From positions 430,437-494,436 of the forward strand of contig NZ_JARGZF010000001.1 of assembly GCF_029222705.1 (NCBI RefSeq): a stretch of DNA of 64,000 nucleotides. Direction: 5' to 3'. Source of the DNA: Knoellia sp. p5-6-4. Its GTDB lineage: Bacteria; Actinomycetota; Actinomycetes; Actinomycetales; Dermatophilaceae. Every line of letters begins with the position of its first letter. Position 1 is the stretch's first letter. Of this stretch, positions 8,619 through 17,097 are shown piece after piece. Below the pieces are notes generated by a model. That model searched no databases, was not told the origin of the DNA, and saw only the letters and a list, made by a program, of their open reading frames with translations. The translations under genes and the position numbers were made by a program.

Positions 8619-9539
8619 TCAGTCGTCGCGCTCGTCCTCGGCGACCTCGCGCAGGAACTGCTCGAACTCGGCGCCGATCTCGTCGGCCGAGGGCAGCTCG
8701 CTCACGTCGGTGGCGAGCAGGCTCGGCTTCTGCAGCCCCTCGACGAAGGTGTCGTACTGGCGCTCGAGGGCGGCGACCACCTGGGCCACCTCCTCGGAAC
8801 CGGCAAGCTCGTCGGCGATCTCGGCACGGTTGAGGCCCGCCGCGGCGACCAGGTCGTCGATCGGCAGGTCGAGGGCCGTCGCGCCGGTGATGGCGTTGAG
8901 CGCGGTGACGGCGCCGTCGGCGAACTCCGACTGCGCCAGGTAGTGGGGCACGTGGATGGCGAAGCCGATGGCGTCGTGGCCCGACTCCCCCAGCCGCAGC
9001 TCGAGCAGCGAGGAGAGGCTGCCCGGCACCTGCACCCGGCCGAACGGGTTGAGCTGCTCGGGGACCAGTCGGGGGTCGGTGGCGTGCGCGGTCATGCCGA
9101 TGGGCCGGGTGTGCGGCACCGCCATGGGGATGCCGTGCGCGGTGACCACGAGGTCGACGCCCAGCCGGACGACGAGCTCGCGGATCGCCTCGACCACGCG
9201 CTCCCACTGGTAGTCGGGCTCCGGCCCGGCCAGGAGCAGGAACGGCGTGCCGTCACGGTCGACCAGCCGGTGCAGCGCGAGGGCGGGGTCGTCGTAGCTG
9301 ACCCAGCGGTTGGTGTCGAAGACCATCCCGGGGCGCCGGCCGCGGTAGTCGAGGAGCTGGTCGACGTCGAAGGAGGCGACCACCGAACCGTCCGAGGACG
9401 CGAGCAGGTGCTCGGTGAGCAGGCGCTGCGTCTGGCCGGCGTCGACGAATCCCCCGAGCGTGACGATCATCACCGAGGCGCGCAGCTCGTGCGGCTTGGC
9501 GTCGGTCTCGAAGCGGTACAGCTCGGACGGGTTCTGCAC
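8619..9539 (-). CDS. PAC2 family protein (proteasome assembly chaperone 2-like)
   Basis: 306 residues, GTG start at 9539 with AGAGAGG six nt upstream. The N-terminal core (SVMIVTLGGFVDAGQTQRLL) and internal LLLAGPEPDYQWERVVEAI match the PAC2 family widespread in actinobacteria. Bacterial members are uncharacterised; a chaperone role in proteasome-type assembly is suggested only by the eukaryotic relative. The C-terminal 60 residues are acidic and helical. It lies 99 nt downstream of hrpA and probably has its own promoter (see 9560-9590). Confidence 0.87.
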   Translation of the reverse strand: MQNPSELYRFETDAKPHELRASVMIVTLGGFVDAGQTQRLLTEHLLASSDGSVVASFDVDQLLDYRGRRPGMVFDTNRWVSYDDPALALHRLVDRDGTPFLLLAGPEPDYQWERVVEAIRELVVRLGVDLVVTAHGIPMAVPHTRPIGMTAHATDPRLVPEQLNPFGRVQVPGSLSSLLELRLGESGHDAIGFAIHVPHYLAQSEFADGAVTALNAITGATALDLPIDDLVAAAGLNRAEIADELAGSEEVAQVVAALERQYDTFVEGLQKPSLLATDVSELPSADEIGAEFEQFLREVAEDERDD

Positions 9540-9559
9540 GGTGTTCCTCTCTCGTGGTC

Positions 9560-9590
9560 CTACTCGAGGATCAACAGATCAGTGTGCCAA
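9560..9590 (-). promoter_or_regulatory. Candidate promoter of the PAC2 gene
   Basis: On the minus strand TTGGCA (9590-9585) could be a -35 box, with GAGTAG/TCGAGT-like sequence 17-19 nt downstream as a weak -10. The 99-nt gap after hrpA and a good ribosome site before 9539 support an independent start of transcription. The -10 is far from consensus. Confidence 0.35.
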
Positions 9591-9638
9591 CCGATTCCTC
9601 AGCCGCCCGGGCGGGGCATCACGATCGCATGACGGGCC

Positions 9639-12600
9639 TCAGGCGGTGAGCGCCGCGATCGCCTTGTGGATGCGCTTCTCCGAGACGGGCTGGGCCGTGC
9701 CCAGGCTGTTGGCGAAGAGGCTCACCCGCAGCTCCTCGATCATCCACCCGACGTCGAGCACGGGCTGGGAGCGGCGGTCCACCGGGGCGAGGGAATCGAG
9801 CAGGTCGGCGTAGGCCTCCTCCACGCGGTCGACGACCTCCTGGCCCTGGGCGTCTCGTGGGAGGGCACCGGGGGCCTTCTCGATGCGCAGGAGCATCCCC
9901 CGCAGGTAGCGCCGCAGGTGGGGCAGGCGGGCGAGGCCGGTGTCGGCGACGAAGCCGGGGTAGACGAGGCTGCGCAGCTGCGCCTGCAGGTCGGCCGCGA
10001 GCGAGGCGACCGCAGGGGCGCGCAGGGAGGCGAGCCGCTGCTCGACCTCGCGGGCCAGGCCGAGCACCGGCTCGACCTCATCGACGACGTTGAGCACCCG
10101 GGTGGCGACGTGGGTGCGCACCGCCGCCAGGACCTCCTCGAAGGCCTCCGGGTCGCGCACGGGCCCCGGCTGCCGCTCGGCCACGATCGCGTCGACCGCG
10201 CAGGCGAGGCAGTCGTCGAGCAGGGCGGGCACGCTGCCGTGCGGGTTGTTGCCCAGCGCCAGCTTCTGCGCATTGGTGAGCCGGGCGAGCACGCGCTTCC
10301 AGGGCGCGGAGGTGTTGAGCAGCAGCAGGCGCCGCACCCCCAGCCGGGTGGCCGCCTCGGCCTCCCGCTCCCCCGGCAGCACCACGAGGTCGACGGAGTC
10401 GCCACGGTCGACCAGTGCCGGGTAGCCCTGCACGGCCTGCCCGCCGGACCGCGTCTCGAAGGTCGCCGGCAGGCCGCCGAAGTCCCACTGCCGCAGGCCC
10501 TTCCGCTCGATCGCCGCCCCGGCTCGCGACATCCGGCGCTGCACCTGGCTGGCGAGCTGGGCCTTGAGCTGCTCGAGGTCCTTGCCGCTGGCGAGGGATC
10601 GACCGCGGTCGTCGTCGACGCTGAAGGTGATCCGCAGGTGGTCAGGCACCCGGGTCACCTCCCACTCCCCCGGCTGCACGCGCACACCGGTGCGCGCGTA
10701 GAGCACCCGCGCCATCTCGTCGACGAGCCGGCGCCCGCCGCCCGGCTGGGCGTCGGCCAGGGCCGCGGCCGCGTGGTCGGGCGTGGGCACGAAGTGCCGA
10801 CGGGTGGCCTTCGGCAGCGACTTCAGCAGGGCCGTGGCGAGGTCGGCCCGGAGCCCGGGCACCTGCCAGTCGAATCCGTCGTCCTCCACCTGGTTGAGCA
10901 CCTGCACCGGGATGTGCACCGTCACGCCGTCGGCCGCCGCGCCCGGCTCGAACTGGTAGGTCAGCGGCAGCTCGAGACCACCCTGCCGCCAGGTGCGGGG
11001 GTAGTCGCCGGCGGACACCTCGTCGGCAGACTCGCGGGTGAGCATCTCCTCGGTGAAGGTCAACAGGTCCGGGGTCTCCCGGCGGGCCCTCTTCCACCAG
11101 CTGTCGAAGTGGCGCGAGGAGACCACCTCGGCCGGGACGCGCTGGTCGTAGAACTCGACGAGGGCCTCGTCGTCGACAATGAGGTCACGTCGTCTGGCCC
11201 GCTCCTCGAGCTCCGCGAGGCGCCCCAGCAGTGCCTGGTTCGCACGGAAGAACTCGTGGTGGGTCTCCCAGTCGCCCTCGACGAGCGCGTGCCGGATGAA
11301 GAGGTCGCGCGACTCATCGGGGTTGATCCGCCCGTACTGCACGGTGCGGGCCGCCACCAGCGGGACGCCATAGAGCGTGACCCGCTCGGTGGCCAGCGCG
11401 GCGCCCTGCTTCCTCGACCAGCGCGGCTCGCTGTAGGTGCGCTTGACGAGGTGGGCGGCCAGCCGCTCCGCCCAGACCGGGTCGATGCGGGCGTTGGTGC
11501 GGGCCCACAGGCGGCTCGTCTCGACCAGCTCGGCCGACATCACCCAGGTGGGCTGGCGGCGGAACAGCGTCGAGCCGGGCGAGATCGCGAACCGCGCGCC
11601 GCGGGCGCCGAGGTAGTCGCGCTTGGCCTCGTCGCGCAGCCCGATGTGCGACAGCAGGCCGGCCAGCAGGGCCTGGTGGATGACGTCGGCCTTGGGGTCC
11701 TCGTCCTTCGCAGCGGTCGCCCGGTCGGGGTCGATGTCCTGCTGGCGGCACGCCTGGCGAAGCTGGGTGTGCAGGTCCTGCCACTCCCGCACCCTGAGGT
11801 AGTGCAGGAACTCAGCCTTGCACATGCGCCGAAAAGCACTGCCGCTCAACGCCTTCTGCTGGTCCTTGAGGTAACGCCACAGGTTGAGCAGTGAGATGAA
11901 GTCGGAGTGCTCGTCGCGGAACCGCGCGTGGGACTGGTCGGCCTGGGTCTGCTGGTCGGCCGGGCGCTCACGCGGGTCCTGCATCGACAGCGCCGCGACG
12001 ATGACGAGCACCTCGCGGGTGCACCCGAGCCTGTCCGCCTCGATGAGCATGCGTCCGAGCCGCGGGTCCAGCGGGAGCCGCGCCAAGGTCCTGCCGTATG
12101 CCGTGAGCCGGCGCCCGCGGCCGCGGCCGCGGCCCCGCTGCGGCGCGGCGCCCACGGGGGCCGGCTCCGCGGCATACCCGCTGTCGAAGGCCTGGAGCTC
12201 CTCGAGGAGGCGGATGCCGTCGGCGACCTGGCGCGAGTCGGGGGCGTCGACGAAGGGGAAGGCGGCGATGTCGCCGAGGCCGAGGGAGGTCATGTGGAGG
12301 ATGACCGAGGCGAGGCTGGTGCGCTGGATCTCGGGCTCGGTGAACTCCGGCCTGCTCTCGAAGTCGTCCTGGGAGTAGAGGCGGATGCAGATGCCGTCGG
12401 CGACCCGGCCGCACCGGCCGGCGCGCTGGTTGGCACTGGCCTGCGAGACCGGCTCGATGGGCAGGCGCTGCACCTTGGTGCGCTGGCTGTAGCGGGAGAT
12501 GCGCGCGGTGCCGGCGTCGACGACGTAGCGGATGCCGGGCACCGTCAGGGAGGTCTCGGCGACGTTGGTGGCGAGCACCACCCGGCGGCCCGTGTGCCGC

Positions 12601-13619
12601 CCGAAGACCCGGTGCTGCTCGGCCGCGGAGAGGCGGGCGAACAGCGGCAGGACCTCGGTCTGCGGCAGGTCCATCGACGCGAGCGCGTCTGCGGTGTCAC
12701 GGATCTCGCGCTCGCCGGAGAGGAACACGAGGATGTCGCCCTCGCGGTGCTCGGTCCACAGCTCCTCGACCGCGTCGCAGACGCCGGTGACCTGGTCGCG
12801 CTCCTCGGCGTCCTCGCGGTCGGGGTCGACGAGGGGCCGGTAGCGGACCTCGACTGGGTAGGTGCGGCCGGACACCTCGATGATGGGCGCCGGTGTGCCG
12901 TCGGGTCCGGCGAAGTGCTTCGCGAACTTCTCCGGGTCGATCGTCGCCGACGTGATGACGACCTTGAGGTCGGGACGACGCGGCAGCAGCTGCTTGAGGT
13001 AGCCGAGGATGAAGTCGATGTTGAGCGACCGCTCGTGCGCCTCGTCGATGATGATCGTGTCGTACTTGCTGAGCAGTCGGTCGTGCTGCATCTCGTTCAG
13101 GAGGATGCCGTCGGTCATCACCTTGACGAGGGTGTTGTCGCTGCTGAGGTCGGTGAAGCGCACCTGGTAGCCGATCGCCGTGCCGAGCTCGACCTCGAGC
13201 TCCTCGGCGATGCGCTCGGCCACCGACCTCGCGGCGATCCTGCGTGGCTGGGTGTGGCCGACCAGCCCTTCACGCCCGCGCCCGAGCTCGAGACAGATCT
13301 TCGGGAGCTGGGTCGTCTTCCCCGAGCCCGTCTCACCGGCCACGATGACGACCTGGTGGTGGCGGATGGCCTCGGCGATGTCGTCCTTGCGCTCCACCAC
13401 GGGAAGGTGCTCGGGGTAGTGGAGGTCAGGCACCCGGATGGCCTGGCGGGGCGGACGCTGCGGGACGCGTCGGCGACCGGCCCGCGTCCGCCCGGACCTG
13501 CCTCCCGAGCGCGCCGAACGCACGGCCGAGTCCGGGCCGTTCCCCCCACGACCAGGACCCCCGCGGGCTCCCTCGCTGCCGCGGCCGGACGGGGAGTCGC
13601 CGGGACGCGGGGTGGACAT
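9639..13619 (-). CDS. hrpA: ATP-dependent RNA helicase HrpA (DEAH box)
   Basis: 1326 residues from ATG 13619. After an Arg/Gly-rich disordered N-terminus (about 1-60) come Walker A GETGSGKTTQ (near 95), DEAH (near 192), the SAT motif in VITSATID, and the HrpA-type helicase C domain ending in NQRAGRCGR. The long C-terminal part (DUF3418 region) completes a normal HrpA length of about 1300. The start is supported by a TATGCT -10 box seven nt upstream; the frame is open 14 codons further but those overlap the -10. Role: RNA remodelling. Confidence 0.95.
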   Translation of the reverse strand: MSTPRPGDSPSGRGSEGARGGPGRGGNGPDSAVRSARSGGRSGRTRAGRRRVPQRPPRQAIRVPDLHYPEHLPVVERKDDIAEAIRHHQVVIVAGETGSGKTTQLPKICLELGRGREGLVGHTQPRRIAARSVAERIAEELEVELGTAIGYQVRFTDLSSDNTLVKVMTDGILLNEMQHDRLLSKYDTIIIDEAHERSLNIDFILGYLKQLLPRRPDLKVVITSATIDPEKFAKHFAGPDGTPAPIIEVSGRTYPVEVRYRPLVDPDREDAEERDQVTGVCDAVEELWTEHREGDILVFLSGEREIRDTADALASMDLPQTEVLPLFARLSAAEQHRVFGRHTGRRVVLATNVAETSLTVPGIRYVVDAGTARISRYSQRTKVQRLPIEPVSQASANQRAGRCGRVADGICIRLYSQDDFESRPEFTEPEIQRTSLASVILHMTSLGLGDIAAFPFVDAPDSRQVADGIRLLEELQAFDSGYAAEPAPVGAAPQRGRGRGRGRRLTAYGRTLARLPLDPRLGRMLIEADRLGCTREVLVIVAALSMQDPRERPADQQTQADQSHARFRDEHSDFISLLNLWRYLKDQQKALSGSAFRRMCKAEFLHYLRVREWQDLHTQLRQACRQQDIDPDRATAAKDEDPKADVIHQALLAGLLSHIGLRDEAKRDYLGARGARFAISPGSTLFRRQPTWVMSAELVETSRLWARTNARIDPVWAERLAAHLVKRTYSEPRWSRKQGAALATERVTLYGVPLVAARTVQYGRINPDESRDLFIRHALVEGDWETHHEFFRANQALLGRLAELEERARRRDLIVDDEALVEFYDQRVPAEVVSSRHFDSWWKRARRETPDLLTFTEEMLTRESADEVSAGDYPRTWRQGGLELPLTYQFEPGAAADGVTVHIPVQVLNQVEDDGFDWQVPGLRADLATALLKSLPKATRRHFVPTPDHAAAALADAQPGGGRRLVDEMARVLYARTGVRVQPGEWEVTRVPDHLRITFSVDDDRGRSLASGKDLEQLKAQLASQVQRRMSRAGAAIERKGLRQWDFGGLPATFETRSGGQAVQGYPALVDRGDSVDLVVLPGEREAEAATRLGVRRLLLLNTSAPWKRVLARLTNAQKLALGNNPHGSVPALLDDCLACAVDAIVAERQPGPVRDPEAFEEVLAAVRTHVATRVLNVVDEVEPVLGLAREVEQRLASLRAPAVASLAADLQAQLRSLVYPGFVADTGLARLPHLRRYLRGMLLRIEKAPGALPRDAQGQEVVDRVEEAYADLLDSLAPVDRRSQPVLDVGWMIEELRVSLFANSLGTAQPVSEKRIHKAIAALTA

Positions 13620-13626
13620 GCGCCCC

Positions 13627-13632
13627 AGCATA
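13627..13632 (-). promoter_or_regulatory. Leaderless promoter -10 box of hrpA
   Basis: TATGCT on the minus strand ends seven nt before ATG 13619, so the transcript would begin at or next to the start codon. The 26-bp palindrome at 13653-13678 covers the -35 position. Confidence 0.55.
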
Positions 13633-13652
13633 CGGGCGCACAACGCACCCTC

Positions 13653-13678
13653 CCCGGTCACCCAATTGGGCGACCGGG
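13653..13678. promoter_or_regulatory. 26-bp near-perfect palindrome between hrpA and the LuxR gene
   Basis: Arms CCCGGTCACCCAA and TTGGGCGACCGGG are complementary at 12 of 13 positions. It lies in the divergent intergenic region, overlapping the hrpA -35 position and about 100 nt upstream of the 31-codon ORF. Symmetry and placement suggest an operator for a dimeric regulator, possibly the neighbouring LuxR-type protein (inference). Confidence 0.5.
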
Positions 13679-13783
13679 ACGCTGCCCGGGGCTAGTGGCG
13701 ATGCTGTACCCCGCCCCCGGTGGCCGTCGTTAGCGTCGGGGGTAGGCCCTGTGACCCACCACCGGTCCGTGATCGGAGGCACC

Positions 13784-13879
13784 ATGCGCGTCAACCGCCG
13801 GACCGCAGCGGTCGTCGCCGGGGCGGCCACCGCGTTCGCCGGAGTGTCCCGAGGCCCGGAGCGGCCCACTCGGTCATGA
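13784..13879 (+). CDS. 31-residue ORF, signal-peptide-like, coupled to the LuxR-type gene
   Basis: ATG 13784 follows GGAGGC with three nt spacing. The peptide starts MRVNRRTAAVVAGAATAFAG, a basic n-region and hydrophobic stretch like the start of an exported protein, then turns Arg/Pro-rich. Its TGA overlaps the ATG of the downstream regulator (ATGA at 13876). It is either a translated leader coupling expression of the regulator, or the stump of a lost secreted-protein gene. Confidence 0.4.
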   Translation: MRVNRRTAAVVAGAATAFAGVSRGPERPTRS

Positions 13880-14562
13880 CCCGGCGCCGCTCCCGGGCCC
13901 AACCCGTCGCCGCCCTCCGGGTGGTGCTGGCCGGTGGATCCGCCGCCTTCCGCCAGGGGCTGCAGGTGCTCCTCGAGGCGGGAGGGGTCGACGTGGTGGC
14001 CTCGGTGCAGGAGCCGTCAGCACTCGGGGACGCCGTACGCACCATGGCACCGGACCTTGCGATCGTGGAGGCCTGCCTCTCCCCCAGCGCGCTCGACTCC
14101 GGCGTGGAGGCGGCGCTCACCCTCAAGGGCGAGCGCCCGGATGTCGGGGTGATCGTCGTCGCCAACCACCCCGAGCCGCAGGACATGCAGCGCCTCGTGG
14201 ACGGGGCTGAGAGCGGCCTGGGCTACCTCCTCAGTGACACGGTCCAGGACGTGCTCGGCCTGCTCGACGCGCTGCGCCGGGTCGCGAGTGGCGGGCTCGC
14301 GCTGTCGCCTGAGGTGGTCAAGCCCCTGATCCTCGAGCGGGGGCAGGCGGCGCCGCTGTCACGGCTCAGCGCGCGCGACCACGAGGTGCTCTCGCTCGTG
14401 GCCCAGGGCCACTCCAACTCCGGGATCGCCTCGGCGCTGTTGCTGTCGGCGAAGACCGCCGACAGCCACGTCACCGGCCTGCTGCAGGAGCTCGGCGTGG
14501 AGCATGACGGCACCGAGAACGGTCGGGCCCGGGCCACGCTCTCGCTCCTGCGCTCGCCGTGA
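13876..14562 (+). CDS. LuxR/NarL-type regulator with degenerate receiver domain
   Basis: 228 residues. A receiver-like domain (about 13-130) is followed by a LuxR-type HTH (LSARDHEVLSLVAQGHSN, about 158-210). Receiver phosphorylation residues are lost. The acidic pair is Gly-Gly (VVLAGGSAAF), the phospho-Asp position is Glu65 (DLAIVEACLSP), and the conserved Lys is Ser (GYLLSD). It should work without a kinase, perhaps locked on by Glu; no kinase gene is adjacent. ATG 13876 overlaps the stop of a 31-codon ORF. The 26-bp palindrome upstream is a candidate target. Confidence 0.82.
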   Translation: MTRRRSRAQPVAALRVVLAGGSAAFRQGLQVLLEAGGVDVVASVQEPSALGDAVRTMAPDLAIVEACLSPSALDSGVEAALTLKGERPDVGVIVVANHPEPQDMQRLVDGAESGLGYLLSDTVQDVLGLLDALRRVASGGLALSPEVVKPLILERGQAAPLSRLSARDHEVLSLVAQGHSNSGIASALLLSAKTADSHVTGLLQELGVEHDGTENGRARATLSLLRSP

Positions 14563-14628
14563 GCCGCCCTCGTCGGGAGGCCCTGGTCGTGAAGCCCTCC
14601 TCGCGTGCCCGTCGAGGTCCGGCTCAGC

Positions 14629-15831
14629 TCAGGGAGCCTGCTCGGCCCGGTGCTCCCGCGCCAGCCAGCGCTCACGGGCCATCGTCACCCGCTCGTAGGC
14701 GGCGTTGACCTTTTTCGCCGCGGTGTAGGTGGTGCTGCCCGCCTTCAGGCCCCACGCGGTCAACAACATCGCGCGGGCGTCGGCACCGTTGCGGGTCGCC
14801 ACTCCCCAGTCGCCCCGCAGGCCCTTGACCGTGCGGTCGACCCGGCCGCGCACCTCCTGGCGTACCCGGCCGCGCAGGGGCAAAGGACCTGCCGCGGGGA
14901 GGGACCGCACGGGCGGCTGCGCCCGGGCAGGCCCGATCCGCCACGGGTCGTTGGCCGTCGCCTGCTCCTTGACGCCCGCGCGCAGCCGCTGGGAGGAGCT
15001 GGCGAACCCGCTCGGTCCGCGGTGGGCGGCACTCGGCAGGCCCCTGGCCAGGCCCGCGGTGCGCAGCGAGGCCGCGCCGAACCCGAGCACGCCGAGGCCG
15101 AACTCCTCCACCATGGGGCCCCAGTCGCCTTCGTCGAAGGCCACCTTGACCATGCCGTCGAGCACCAGACCCGCAGCCGCGGACGTCGCACCCACCGCTT
15201 TCGCCGCCGGCGCCCAGACCGGGACCAGCGCGACGTAGCCGGCGGACCGGGTCACTCCGTCGGCCAGCGCCTCGGCGCCCTTGATGGTGTCGTACTGGAG
15301 CGAGTCGGTGAGCGAGTCGTGGTCGAGTGCCGCCAGGGCCCGCCGGCAGCGACGGTCGGCCTGGTCGAAGAGCTCACGGGCAGCGCCGTGGCGACGTTCC
15401 GCATCGAGCACCTCGGCGGCACCCTCCACCATCAGCCGGTGCAGCCCGGGCACCTGGGCGAGGTCGGCCGGTGAGGCACTGGTCTCCGCCCGGGCCAGCG
15501 CCTCGGCGTGGCGGTCACGACGCCACGCACCCCGTTCACGCAGGCTGATCGCCAGGCTGCACTCGAGCTGGGCTTCGCGGAACCCGGAGGCGAACGCGCG
15601 CAGGGCGGCCGCCGCGCCGGCATACCTCTGGGCCACCAGGTCGAGCACCCGCGGCAGGAGCGCCAGCTCGGCGGCGAAGGCGCGCCCGGCAGAGCTGTCC
15701 CACGAGGTGCGGGTGCGCAGCGCCAGCAGCCGCTCGTGGGTGGAGGCGATGCGCTGGGCCTCGTCGCGCAGCGCGGCTGCGACTGCCTCGACCACGTCGG
15801 GGCTTCCGGGGATGGGGAGGTAGCCGCTCAC
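14629..15831 (-). CDS. Putative type VII secretion-associated/WXG-like large protein
   Basis: 400 residues from GTG 15831, overlapping the upstream stop by 4 nt. The N-terminal 110 residues are long Ala-rich helices with a central Trp (RTRTSWDSSAGRAFAAEL), like N-terminal modules of actinobacterial type VII substrates. A helical middle and a hydrophobic stretch (about 205-290, GYVALVPVWAPAAKAVG onward) follow, then an Arg-rich tail. No toxin motif is recognisable. The paired small helical protein upstream fits a WXG-type partner. The family call is inference; no secretion genes are in the window. Confidence 0.6.
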   Translation of the reverse strand: MSGYLPIPGSPDVVEAVAAALRDEAQRIASTHERLLALRTRTSWDSSAGRAFAAELALLPRVLDLVAQRYAGAAAALRAFASGFREAQLECSLAISLRERGAWRRDRHAEALARAETSASPADLAQVPGLHRLMVEGAAEVLDAERRHGAARELFDQADRRCRRALAALDHDSLTDSLQYDTIKGAEALADGVTRSAGYVALVPVWAPAAKAVGATSAAAGLVLDGMVKVAFDEGDWGPMVEEFGLGVLGFGAASLRTAGLARGLPSAAHRGPSGFASSSQRLRAGVKEQATANDPWRIGPARAQPPVRSLPAAGPLPLRGRVRQEVRGRVDRTVKGLRGDWGVATRNGADARAMLLTAWGLKAGSTTYTAAKKVNAAYERVTMARERWLAREHRAEQAP

Positions 15832-16118
15832 CTTCGCAGGCCCTCGAACCCCTCGGCCACCGTGGCCTCGACCTCGGCGTAGCCGGCCCCCGCCGCCCGC
15901 GCCGCCAACGAGAGGGCGTCCAGCTGCCGCCCGAGCAGCAGCCGGTAGCGCTGCCAGTTCCCGAGCACCTCGAGCAGGGCGCCCGGCGTCTCTCCGGGGC
16001 CGAACGCCCACGGCTCGATGGTGCTCACGCGGTCGAGCGCCGCGAGGAAGGCCCTGATCTCGTCGAGCTCCTCGGCCAGCCGAACGAGGTCCTCGGCGCT
16101 CACCGCGATCTCAGGCAT
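15828..16118 (-). CDS. Small WXG100-like helical protein
   Basis: 96 residues, almost entirely predicted amphipathic helices around a loop with WAFGPGETPGA. Start ATG 16118 opens MPEIAVSAEDLVRLAEELDE. Size and helix-turn-helix layout resemble WXG100 proteins, although the exact W-x-G is not present (W-A-F-G instead). Its stop overlaps the start of the 400-residue downstream gene (GTGA), so the two are co-translated and probably partners. Confidence 0.6.
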   Translation of the reverse strand: MPEIAVSAEDLVRLAEELDEIRAFLAALDRVSTIEPWAFGPGETPGALLEVLGNWQRYRLLLGRQLDALSLAARAAGAGYAEVEATVAEGFEGLRR

Positions 16119-16231
16119 GCCGTCAGGCTAGGAGGGGTCGCGAGTGAGCCCTTGGCGTTGTCCACAGCCCAAGGGCGCGGGCGGTGCCGGGCGGCGCGGG
16201 CGGGGGTGTGCCGGCGCCGCCCGGTACCTGG

Positions 16232-17032
16232 TCAGGCGCGCACGAAGCGGAGCCTCCACGTCTCGGGGCCGCGCGCGAGGTAGTCGACCGTGAAGGCCCC
16301 GGGCTCACGCTCCTCGACCTGCCTCAGCAGGGGTAGCGGGTCGTGCGGGGCGATCAGCACCATGCCGGCGCCCGGGCCCAGCGCATCCAGGGCGCCGAAG
16401 ATCGTCGCGTGTCGGATGGCGTGGGGCACGGCGCGCGCGTCGAGCTCGGGCAGGTCGGGGCCGTCGCTCTCACCACAGGCACAGCCCCCGCCACACCCAC
16501 CGACCTCGGGCTCGGCGGCGGCGCGGTCACCGCTGTGGTCGTGGCCCTCGCCGTGGTCGCCGAGCAGCTCGTGCATGCCCGTCAGGGCGCCGGCGAGGGA
16601 GACCCCCGGTGACTGCGCCAGCAGGGGCAGGACCTGGTCGTTCTCCTTCGCGAGGTGGCTCTCGAAGGTGACGGACAGCGCCCTTGCCCAGGCTGCCGCC
16701 TCGACCTGGGTCGTCGCGCCCCTGAGCCGGGCGACGAGGTCCATGATGAGCGCGTGCTCGGCCAGCATGGCGTCGATGAGCAGCCGGGCGCGGCTGTCCT
16801 CGTGGGCCAGCGGGTACATCGCCTTCTCCTCGGCGAGCGCGTGGGGCACCAGGTCGCCCTCGGCCCAGCCGACGAGCTCGTCCCGGGCGGCGAGCGATGA
16901 CCCGGTGTCGATCGCAGCGGCGATCCGGCGGGCGAGCATGGACAGGGTGCCCGCCATCTCTGCGTGGTGACCTTTGACGGCCTCGACGGCGGCAGCGTCC
17001 TGCTCGGTTGACGCGATGACGACGGTGTCCAC
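16232..17032 (-). CDS. Hemerythrin domain plus DUF2249 protein
   Basis: 266 residues, GTG 17032 preceded by AGGAGGG. Residues 1-155 are a hemerythrin-like HHE domain with metal-ligand candidates in KGHHAEM, VPHALAEEKAMYP, AEHALIMD and FESHLAKENDQVLP. A linker of His and Cys (HGEGHDHSGD, GGCGGGCACGES) could bind metal. The C-terminal 75 residues are DUF2249 (ARAVPHAIRHATIFGALDAL). Hemerythrin-DUF2249 proteins often sit with nitric oxide genes; here it is divergent from a regulator leading to a NirK fusion. NO or oxygen sensing or scavenging is a likely role. Confidence 0.85.
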   Translation of the reverse strand: MDTVVIASTEQDAAAVEAVKGHHAEMAGTLSMLARRIAAAIDTGSSLAARDELVGWAEGDLVPHALAEEKAMYPLAHEDSRARLLIDAMLAEHALIMDLVARLRGATTQVEAAAWARALSVTFESHLAKENDQVLPLLAQSPGVSLAGALTGMHELLGDHGEGHDHSGDRAAAEPEVGGCGGGCACGESDGPDLPELDARAVPHAIRHATIFGALDALGPGAGMVLIAPHDPLPLLRQVEEREPGAFTVDYLARGPETWRLRFVRA

Positions 17033-17084
17033 AGTGACCCTCCTACGTGGTGCCCGCCGGCTGGCGGAGCGACTACCTATTTAA

Positions 17085-17090
17085 TACACT
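17085..17090 (+). promoter_or_regulatory. Leaderless promoter -10 box of the SufR-like regulator
   Basis: TACACT ends seven nt before GTG 17098 inside a short AT-rich patch (TATTTAATACACTTG), unusual for this window. The patch lies in the 65-nt divergent gap next to the hemerythrin gene and may also hold an operator. Confidence 0.55.
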
Positions 17091-17097
17091 TGTTTCC

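Noticed and set aside
9666-13733. Long plus-strand ORFs opposite hrpA (742 and 608 codons)
   Set aside because: Antisense shadows of a well-supported HrpA gene; no domain or start signal.
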